From Gammaproteobacteria bacterium (GTDB lineage: Bacteria; Pseudomonadota; Gammaproteobacteria; Granulosicoccales; Granulosicoccaceae), in assembly GCA_002746645.1 (NCBI GenBank), contig PDPU01000042.1, positions 1 to 64,000 of the forward strand: DNA of 64,000 nt, given 5' to 3'. The notes beneath the pieces are model-generated. The model worked only from the letters and a program-made list of their open reading frames with translations, was not told the DNA's origin and did not search any database. The translations under genes and the position numbers were made by a program. This document shows positions 58,329-64,000 of the stretch, piece by piece; the first letter of the stretch is position 1, and every line of letters begins with the position of its first letter.

Positions 58329-60632
58329 ATGTTGAGTAAAGAACTGGAATACACCTTGAACAACGCGTTCAAGGACGCGCGAACGCGCCGATTTGAATTC
58401 ATGACGGTGGAGCACCTGCTGCTTGCGCTGCTTGACAATCCGTCGGCTGCCAAGGTGCTGCGTGAGTGCGGCGCCGATCTCGAGACGCTGCGTGACGATC
58501 TTGACAATGCCGTCAAGGAAAGCACGCCGCTGCTCGACGAGGACGACAGCCGCGAAACCCAACCCACGCTCGGTTTCCAGCGGGTGCTGCAGCGCGCCGT
58601 CTTTCACGTGCAGAGCTCGGGCAAGAAGGAAGTCACCGGTGCCAACGTACTCGTGGCCATCTTCGGCGAGCAGGACTCGCAGACCGTCTACTTCCTGAAC
58701 AAGCAGAACGTCACGCGCCTGGATGTCGTCAACTACATCGCGCATGGCATTTCGAGAAAGGGCGACGAGGAGTCCGACGAGGTCGATGACACCGCGGCCG
58801 ACTTCACCGGCGAAGAACCGGACAGCGATGCAAGCCCGCTCGAGAAGTACGCCACGAACCTCAATGCCAAGGCCGAAGCCGGCAATATCGACCCACTGAT
58901 CGGTCGCGAGCACGAGGTCGAACGCGCCTCTCAGGTGCTCTGCCGACGCAGAAAGAACAATCCCCTGCTCGTCGGCGAGGCCGGTGTCGGCAAGACGGCC
59001 ATCGCCGAAGGCCTTGCGCGCCGTATCGTCGATGGCGACGTGCCCGAGGTGCTGGCAAGCGCGGTGATCTACTCGCTCGATCTCGGTGCGCTTGTTGCCG
59101 GCACCAAGTATCGCGGCGACTTCGAAAAGCGTCTGAAGAGCATTCTCGGGCAGTTGAAGAACGAGCCCGGTGCGGTGCTCTTCATCGACGAGATCCACAC
59201 CATCATCGGTGCCGGTGCGGCCTCGGGTGGCGTCATGGACGCCTCGAACCTGATCAAGCCCATGCTGGCTTCGGGCGAGCTGAAGTGCATCGGCTCCACG
59301 ACCTATCAGGAATACCGCGGCATCTTCGAGAAGGATCGCGCACTCTCGCGCCGTTTCCAGAAGATCGACGTGATCGAGCCGACCGTCGACCAGACCTACC
59401 AGATTCTCAAGGGTCTGAAGTCACGCTACGAAGAGTTCCATGACGTCGAATACTCCAACAAGGCGCTGAAGACGGCAGCGGAACTTGCCGGTCGCTACAT
59501 CAACGACCGCTTTCTGCCCGACAAGGCCATCGACGTGATCGACGAGGCCGGCGCCAACAACCGCGTCCAGGGGACGACAGGCGAGGGCAAGGAAGGCCGG
59601 AAGAGCCGCATCACGGTCAAGGACATCGAAGCGATCGTGGCGAAGATTGCGCGTATCCCGGAAAAGAGCGTGTCGTCTTCCGATACCGACAAGCTCAAGA
59701 CACTGTCTCGCGACATGCGCATGCTGGTGTTCGGTCAGGACGAAGCCATCGAGACCCTGTCGGCAGCCATCAAGATGTCGCGTTCGGGCCTCGGTCATGA
59801 AGACAAGCCCATCGGCAGCTTCCTCTTTGCAGGACCGACCGGTGTCGGCAAGACCGAAGTCACCAAACAGCTCGCACAGATCATGGGCATCGAACTGATC
59901 CGCTTCGACATGTCGGAGTACATGGAACGGCACACCGTGTCGCGCCTCATCGGAGCGCCCCCGGGTTACGTGGGCTACGATCAGGGCGGACTGCTGACCG
60001 ATGCCGTGGTGCAGCATCCACATGCCGTCGTGCTGCTCGACGAAATCGAGAAGGCACACCCCGATGTCTTCAACCTGCTGCTGCAGGTGATGGATCACGG
60101 CACGCTGACCGACAACAACGGCAGAAAGGCCGACTTCCGCAACATCGTGCTGGTCATGACCACCAACGCCGGTGCCGAGTCGCTGTCGCGCACCACCATG
60201 GGCTTCACCCAGCAGGATCACTCCAGCGATGCGATGGAAGCGGTCAACCGCCTGTTCACGCCGGAGTTCCGCAACCGACTCGACGCCATCATCCAGTTCA
60301 AGCCGCTCGACAAGGACATCATTCTCAACGTCGTCGACAAGTTCATCATCGAACTCGAATCGCAGCTCGAACAGAAGAAGGTGTCGATCGACTTCGCGCC
60401 CGATGCCAAGGCCTGGATGGCCGAGCACGGTTTCGACGCGAAGATGGGTGCGCGCCCGATGACGCGCCTGATCAGCGAGAACATCAAGAAACCCCTGGCC
60501 GACGAGATCCTCTTCGGCAAGCTCGCGGGCGGCGGCCACGTGCACGTCAGACTCGACGAGAAGGGCAACATCACCTTCGAGATCGACAACCGCGAGGCCG
60601 ACAACAAGCCGGTGGCATCGAAGGAAGTCTGA
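58329..60632 (+). CDS. clpA: ATP-dependent Clp protease ATP-binding subunit ClpA
   Basis: This 767-residue AAA+ unfoldase has an N-domain ([20 protein letters not shown]), AAA module D1 with [15 protein letters not shown] and [13 protein letters not shown], and module D2 with [15 protein letters not shown] and [11 protein letters not shown]. The sensor region and the ClpP-binding type loop in the last third follow. Length is normal. It threads substrates selected by ClpS into ClpP. Tandem repeats begin 17 bases after the stop codon, followed by a terminator. Confidence 0.97.
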   Translation: MLSKELEYTLNNAFKDARTRRFEFMTVEHLLLALLDNPSAAKVLRECGADLETLRDDLDNAVKESTPLLDEDDSRETQPTLGFQRVLQRAVFHVQSSGKKEVTGANVLVAIFGEQDSQTVYFLNKQNVTRLDVVNYIAHGISRKGDEESDEVDDTAADFTGEEPDSDASPLEKYATNLNAKAEAGNIDPLIGREHEVERASQVLCRRRKNNPLLVGEAGVGKTAIAEGLARRIVDGDVPEVLASAVIYSLDLGALVAGTKYRGDFEKRLKSILGQLKNEPGAVLFIDEIHTIIGAGAASGGVMDASNLIKPMLASGELKCIGSTTYQEYRGIFEKDRALSRRFQKIDVIEPTVDQTYQILKGLKSRYEEFHDVEYSNKALKTAAELAGRYINDRFLPDKAIDVIDEAGANNRVQGTTGEGKEGRKSRITVKDIEAIVAKIARIPEKSVSSSDTDKLKTLSRDMRMLVFGQDEAIETLSAAIKMSRSGLGHEDKPIGSFLFAGPTGVGKTEVTKQLAQIMGIELIRFDMSEYMERHTVSRLIGAPPGYVGYDQGGLLTDAVVQHPHAVVLLDEIEKAHPDVFNLLLQVMDHGTLTDNNGRKADFRNIVLVMTTNAGAESLSRTTMGFTQQDHSSDAMEAVNRLFTPEFRNRLDAIIQFKPLDKDIILNVVDKFIIELESQLEQKKVSIDFAPDAKAWMAEHGFDAKMGARPMTRLISENIKKPLADEILFGKLAGGGHVHVRLDEKGNITFEIDNREADNKPVASKEV

Positions 60633-60649
60633 GGCCTCGCCTCCGTCGC

Positions 60650-60747
60650 GCGGCAAGGTGCCGTGCGGCAAGGGGCCGTGCGGCAAGGGGCCGTGCGGCA
60701 AGGGGCCGTGCTGCGGCAAGGTGTTGCGCAGCAAGGTGTTGCACAGC
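60650..60747. repeat. 15-bp tandem repeats behind clpA
   Basis: GCGGCAAGGTGCCGT is followed by three identical GCGGCAAGGGGCCGT units and then by diverged copies (GGCAAGGTGTTGC, AGCAAGGTGTTGC). The array lies between the clpA stop codon and its terminator, so it is transcribed but not translated in frame. Confidence 0.9.
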
Positions 60748-60766
60748 CACGACGGCAGTCATGCGG

Positions 60767-60790
60767 AAACCCGGCACTGGCCGGGTTTTC
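60767..60790 (+). terminator. clpA terminator
   Basis: AAACCCGGC pairs with GCCGGGTTT around ACTG and runs into TTCC. The stem with A/T-rich ends fits an intrinsic terminator, with a short U-run. Confidence 0.6.
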
Positions 60791-60830
60791 CGTGTCGGGC
60801 ATCCCGGGTTTCGGACAGCCTTTCGTGAAA

Positions 60831-60872
60831 CGGAAACGGAAACGGAAACGGAAACGGAAACGGAAACGGAAA
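60831..60872. repeat. Seven tandem CGGAAA hexamers
   Basis: CGGAAA is repeated seven times without error in the space between the convergent clpA and infA transcripts, ending at the infA terminator. Confidence 0.95.
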
Positions 60873-60893
60873 AACCCCGGCATTGCCAGGGTC
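60868..60893 (-). terminator. infA terminator
   Basis: On the minus strand ACCCTGGC pairs with GCCGGGGT (one T-G pair) around AAT and is followed by TTTTTCC. It lies about 90 bases behind the infA stop. Confidence 0.65.
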
Positions 60894-60980
60894 TTTCGAG
60901 GGTTCGATCTGCATGAAGCCTGCGAGGCCCGCCGGCCTGGTCATGACCGACGGTGACTGCGCGACGAAATCCGGCCGAAC

Positions 60981-61199
60981 TCAGCGGCTGCGGTAGGTGA
61001 TGCGACCCTTGGACAGATCGTAGGGGGTCATCTGCACGGTGACCCTGTCACCGGTCAGGATACGGATGTAGTGTTTGCGCATCTTGCCGGAAATGTGTGC
61101 GGTCACGACGTGACCGTTTTCCAGTTCGACACGAAACATCGTGTTCGGCAGGGTGTCTATCACCGTGCCTTCCATCTCAATGGGTTCTTCTTTGGCCAT
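60981..61199 (-). CDS. infA: Translation initiation factor IF-1
   Basis: This 72-residue single S1/OB-fold protein begins [20 protein letters not shown] and contains [20 protein letters not shown] and the end [11 protein letters not shown], all standard for IF-1. It binds the 30S A-site during initiation. Placement opposite clpA is common in gammaproteobacteria. Its own terminator follows. Confidence 0.97.
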   Translation of the reverse strand: MAKEEPIEMEGTVIDTLPNTMFRVELENGHVVTAHISGKMRKHYIRILTGDRVTVQMTPYDLSKGRITYRSR

Positions 61200-61360
61200 C
61201 GGCTCTCCGGTTGGGCGCGCCAGTATCGGCGGCTGTCTGGATCAAAGGCGCCATTATCACCATATTGCGCTTCACTGCAAGTGGCAAACGCAAGAATGAT
61301 GCCGTTTGTGCCACCGCAGCATGGGGGCAGATCCATCCAATTCAAGCCATAATAGGGCGC

Positions 61361-61861
61361 ATGCAAGCCACACTGACATCACGGCGGGAGGTAACCAGCG
61401 GGCGTTTCGCGGCCCTGATGGAGCTCTACGAGAGCAACTACATCCTGCTCAGGCGGCTCATTCCGAACCTCACGGCGCTTGAAGGAGGGAGTGAACAGCG
61501 TTACCTGTCCTGGCGTGCCGGTGCCGTGCCACTGGAACTCTCGGCCATCGAACACAGCCGCTATACCAGCAGCTTTCGCCTGAGCTATCGCTTTTCGTCA
61601 CGCCGGCAGCCGAGCCGCGAACCCGACCTGACGATCCGGCTGTATCACGACGCACGTTCTGCCGAAGTCATGACCGGGCTGTTGCCGAGTTCACGCCGTG
61701 ATGCCCGCGGCGAGCCGCGCCGGCGGCGCGATCTCGGCGAAGGCATGCGTCTCAACCGTTTTTTCAATCGCTGGCTGGCCTACTGCCTGAGACAGGGTCA
61801 CAGCTTCGATGTCGAGGGTGCGCTGCGCGAAGGCGCAACGAATCAGTCCGCACAGAACTGA
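61361..61861 (+). CDS. DUF1249 (YqiB-like) protein
   Basis: About 166 residues from the ATG at 61361; the track start is 88 codons too early. The opening FAALMELYESNYILLRRLIP is the DUF1249 signature, followed by LSAIEHSRYTSSFRLSYRF and a C-terminal helical part (LNRFFNRWLAYCLRQGH). It is a soluble cytoplasmic protein of unknown function, in other species found near nudF and cpdA. Its 3' end overlaps the convergent DUF4124 gene by 19 bases. Confidence 0.82.
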   Translation: MQATLTSRREVTSGRFAALMELYESNYILLRRLIPNLTALEGGSEQRYLSWRAGAVPLELSAIEHSRYTSSFRLSYRFSSRRQPSREPDLTIRLYHDARSAEVMTGLLPSSRRDARGEPRRRRDLGEGMRLNRFFNRWLAYCLRQGHSFDVEGALREGATNQSAQN

Positions 61862-62586
61862 TCGAAACTCTTCTGATAGCGCGCCATGTGAATCACGGTG
61901 TTGTCCATGTCACCCGGCGTCAGATCAAGGCGCAGACGGCGCTCGAGCGAGACCACGCGCTTCCTGAGATCATCGCAGCGGTTCCGCTTGTTGCGGGCCG
62001 CGATCGCGTCCGGACTCATCGGTGGCGTTCGTGAAGACGCGGCACTGGCGGCCGTAGCGTGGCTGGCGCCGGAACCTGCGGGCGAACGCGCGCCGCGCTG
62101 CGAACTGCCATTCCCGGAAACCTCCGGCGCGTAGCTGATGCGAGCAGGGGCGGAGACCGACACCTTTGCCGGTGCCGTGGCGCGAATGCCGGTACTGCCG
62201 GCACGGGCGGCGGTGGCCTTGCTGTCGTTGTCGCTGCCATCGGGGCCGACCGGCGAGCTGCGGCCGCCGATGCGTTGCAGACGTTGGCTGACGGCCGCAT
62301 CGATGGCAGCCTGAGCGGCCTGTTCATTACCGGCGTCGAACTCCGTCGTGGTGTTCGATCGAGTGGTGGCTGCACCGGTTGCCGGGGCCGGGGCAGACAC
62401 CGCCGATGCTGCCGGCGAGGTCATGCCGCTTGCGCCGCCGTTCACCGTTTCATACCGGGTGCCGGCTGCCGGTGGCTCGGTCGAGAAGGTGATCGAACCA
62501 TCGGCTTCGGCCCACTTGTAGAGCGTTACCGCCTGGGCGGATGAGGCAAGCAGCAGGCATGCTGCCGTGAGAGTTGCTCGAGTCAT
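61843..62586 (-). CDS. DUF4124-domain secreted protein
   Basis: About 247 residues from the ATG at 62586. A signal peptide (LTAACLLLASSAQA) is followed at once by the DUF4124 motif VTLYKWAEADGSITFSTEPP, then a long Ala/Ser/Pro-rich linker and a charged C-terminal helix (RNKRNRCDDLRKRVVSLERR). DUF4124 proteins are periplasmic or envelope proteins of unknown function. The track ORF starts far upstream on sequence that is not protein-like. Confidence 0.75.
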   Translation of the reverse strand: MTRATLTAACLLLASSAQAVTLYKWAEADGSITFSTEPPAAGTRYETVNGGASGMTSPAASAVSAPAPATGAATTRSNTTTEFDAGNEQAAQAAIDAAVSQRLQRIGGRSSPVGPDGSDNDSKATAARAGSTGIRATAPAKVSVSAPARISYAPEVSGNGSSQRGARSPAGSGASHATAASAASSRTPPMSPDAIAARNKRNRCDDLRKRVVSLERRLRLDLTPGDMDNTVIHMARYQKSFDQFCAD

Positions 62587-62688
62587 CGGGTCTGGTGCCG
62601 GTCGGGTGCGATGAAATGGACTAGAGTTCCTGAGGTGTTCAAGCAGCGAACACGTATTCAAAACGGGAACAATGCAAGGTCGATGCCG

Positions 62689-63084
62689 ATGAACACGGGA
62701 GTGGCGTTTCTGGTCGTGGCCGCGGGCGGTGCCCTCGGTGCCTGCTGTCGCTATGCGGCAAGCCTGTGGCTGGTGGGAGAGCGGTTCTCCATCCCCTTCG
62801 CCACACTGTCCGTGAATCTTGCGGGCTGTTTCATGGCCGGGCTTCTCTATGCACTCATCGCGCAACGCGCCGTGCCGGCGGGCTACCTCGCGCTCCTGCT
62901 CATCACGGGCTTTCTCGGCGCCCTGACCACCTTCTCGACCTTCTCGGTGGAAACCCTGACGCTGTTTCTCGCCGAGCGACCCTGGGCGGCACTGGCGAAC
63001 GCCCTCGTGAACCTTGTCGGCAGTCTGGCCGCCGTTGCAGCGGGGTTCCTGTTGCTGGCGGGGCGGATTCCGCATGCTGCGTGA
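62689..63084 (+). CDS. fluC: Fluoride exporter FluC (CrcB)
   Basis: About 131 residues with four membrane helices (AFLVVAAGGALGACCRYAAS at the start, ALVNLVGSLAAVAAGFLLLA at the end) and the family motif GFLGALTTFSTFSVE lining the fluoride path. Two copies form an antiparallel dimer channel. The ATG at 62689 has AAGGT eight bases upstream; the ATG at 62683 is too close to it. No fluoride riboswitch could be recognised upstream. A position next to serS is common. Confidence 0.9.
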   Translation: MNTGVAFLVVAAGGALGACCRYAASLWLVGERFSIPFATLSVNLAGCFMAGLLYALIAQRAVPAGYLALLLITGFLGALTTFSTFSVETLTLFLAERPWAALANALVNLVGSLAAVAAGFLLLAGRIPHAA

Positions 63085-63098
63085 CGGTTGCAACGCTG

Positions 63099-63179
63099 CC
63101 GGCAGCGGCGGCGTGCGTTTCCGGCGCTGACGGCACACAGGTTTCCGGCAGCGGCGGCATCCGTTTCCGGCGCTGACGG
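63099..63179. repeat. Two 35-bp direct repeats behind fluC
   Basis: A 35-bp segment starting CCGGCAGCGGCGGC and ending GTTTCCGGCGCTGACGG occurs at 63099 and 63145 with two mismatches, 11 bases apart. It starts 15 bases after the fluC stop codon. The remainder of 63085-63349 shows nothing else. Confidence 0.9.
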
Positions 63180-63349
63180 TTCGCGCTCGCGAACGGGTGA
63201 GTGCGGATCCGGACTCGATGACTTTCGGATTTGATATACACTTGTTCGACTTCGGAACGGGTCTGCCACTCGAACCTTACATCGATCAGTCATTGACGAC
63301 AGTGGCCACGAGGCCGTTCAACCCTCCCCCCAGGATTCAGACAACCGCG

Positions 63350-64000
63350 ATGCTCGACCCCAAATTGCTGCGTGGCAACCTCGACGATGTGGCTGAACGT
63401 CAGTCGAAACGCAACATCACGCTCGACAAGGCGCGGCTCGTCGATCTCGAATCGCGCCGTCGTGAACTCCAGCAGCGCAGCGAATCCCTGCAGGCGGAGC
63501 GGAACGCGCGTTCGAAGTCCATCGGACAGGCCAAGGCGCGCGGCGAGGATATCGAGCCGCTCCTTGCCGAGACCGGACGCCTCGGCGATGAACTGGAGGC
63601 CGCTTCGAAGGCGCTTGAAGCGGTGCAGGGCGAACTCGAGGCCGAGTACCTCGGCCTGCCGAACCTCGTCGACGACAGCGTGCCACCGGGCAGCGACGAA
63701 AGCGACAATCTGGAGGTTCGTCGTATCGGCGAACCGCGGCACTTCGATTTTCCCGTGCAGGATCACGTTGCCCTGGGTGCACGCGGGGATACACTCGATT
63801 TCGATACCGGAGCAAAGCTCACGGGCTCGCGTTTCGTGGTCATGCGTGGCGACATCGCGCGCCTGCACCGGGCGCTGTCACAGTTCATGCTCGACACGCA
63901 CGTCAACGATCACGGCTACACGGAAGTCAACGTGCCGCTGATCGTCAACCGGGACACGCTGCGTGGCACGGGGCAACTGCCGAAGTTCGAGGAAGACCTC
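63350..64000 (+). CDS. serS: Seryl-tRNA synthetase, N-terminal part (runs off the window)
   Basis: This frame is absent from the track because it leaves the window open. From the ATG at 63350 it reads [20 protein letters not shown], the long antiparallel coiled-coil arm that binds the tRNA-Ser variable loop (residues about 27-105), then [18 protein letters not shown] and the beginning of the class II core ([20 protein letters not shown]). It ends at [11 protein letters not shown], about 217 residues in. SerRS charges tRNA-Ser and tRNA-Sec. No frameshift is visible in this part. Confidence 0.95.
   Translation, partial: MLDPKLLRGNLDDVAERQSKRNITLDKARLVDLESRRRELQQRSESLQAERNARSKSIGQAKARGEDIEPLLAETGRLGDELEAASKALEAVQGELEAEYLGLPNLVDDSVPPGSDESDNLEVRRIGEPRHFDFPVQDHVALGARGDTLDFDTGAKLTGSRFVVMRGDIARLHRALSQFMLDTHVNDHGYTEVNVPLIVNRDTLRGTGQLPKFEEDL

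Noticed and set aside
62587-62688. Fluoride riboswitch ahead of fluC
   Set aside because: I could not find the conserved pseudoknot elements in the short region between the DUF4124 gene and fluC.

Overview
The window is about 64 kb of high-GC DNA from a chromosome that looks gammaproteobacterial. The evidence is an hflD homologue directly behind mnmA (HflD is a gammaproteobacterial protein), the order thrS-infC-rpmI-rplT-pheS-pheT-ihfA-merR, clpS-clpA facing infA, and fluC next to serS. I cannot name the genus. A PEP-CTERM/XrtA-type exopolysaccharide locus is also present, although no exosortase lies inside the window.

Layout. 1-1.8 kb: a lower-GC accessory gene (AlbA_2/HATPase_c_4 regulator) that has lost its N-terminus. 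1.8-6.7 kb: ada, a Tat-exported oligopeptide-type binding protein, and an ABC exporter. 6.8-14.7 kb: the translation/IHF operon, with a thrS leader carrying two hairpins that mimic the tRNA-Thr anticodon arm, infC starting at AUU, and a terminator just before pheS. 14.8-19 kb: tRNA-Pro(GGG), an unrecognised 445-residue protein and a copper P-type ATPase. 19-29.6 kb: an accessory island with an AbiE-type toxin-antitoxin pair, pieces of IS3 and of an IS21/ExeA-type transposon, a deleted Mrr nuclease gene, a two-gene Hachiman-like defence operon (PD-(D/E)xK nuclease plus SF2 helicase), and a chimeric ORF joining a transposase N-terminal half to the C-terminal half of a YcaQ-like protein. The island ends at tRNA-Asn(GUU). 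29.8-37.4 kb: uvrB, hflD, mnmA, a LysR regulator divergent from aceA, and a DUF218 protein. 37.4-41.4 kb: a metal-linked operon (DUF2796, ABC ATPase, FtsX-like permease, DUF3299) behind a His-rich protein. 41.4-57.7 kb: exopolysaccharide genes, namely sugar-nucleotide epimerase and dehydrogenase, initiating sugar transferase, Wza-like exporter, Wzz-like protein (frameshifted), CpsD-like ATPase with a degenerate P-loop, outer-membrane barrel, GT4, flippase, GT2, polysaccharide deacetylase and O-antigen ligase-like protein (frameshifted). 57.9-64 kb: clpS, clpA, infA, a DUF1249 protein, a DUF4124 protein, fluC and the start of serS.

How the parts work together. The translation genes form one overlapping block with several built-in autoregulatory signals. 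The EPS genes make up a nearly complete Wzx/Wzy-type pathway: precursor synthesis, first-sugar transfer, flipping, polymerisation and export. The 19-29 kb island combines anti-phage functions with transposon debris.

A recurring feature across the whole window is short tandem duplication, often at or just behind the 3' ends of genes and sometimes spanning the stop codon. Examples follow the peptide-binding protein gene, pheS, the 445-residue protein, aceA, the DUF3299 gene, the sugar transferase, clpA and fluC. Two of these sites, 29 kb apart, share a near-identical sequence of about 37 bp. This pattern, the chimeric transposase-YcaQ ORF and the permuted transposon halves around the defence operon are the least ordinary observations.
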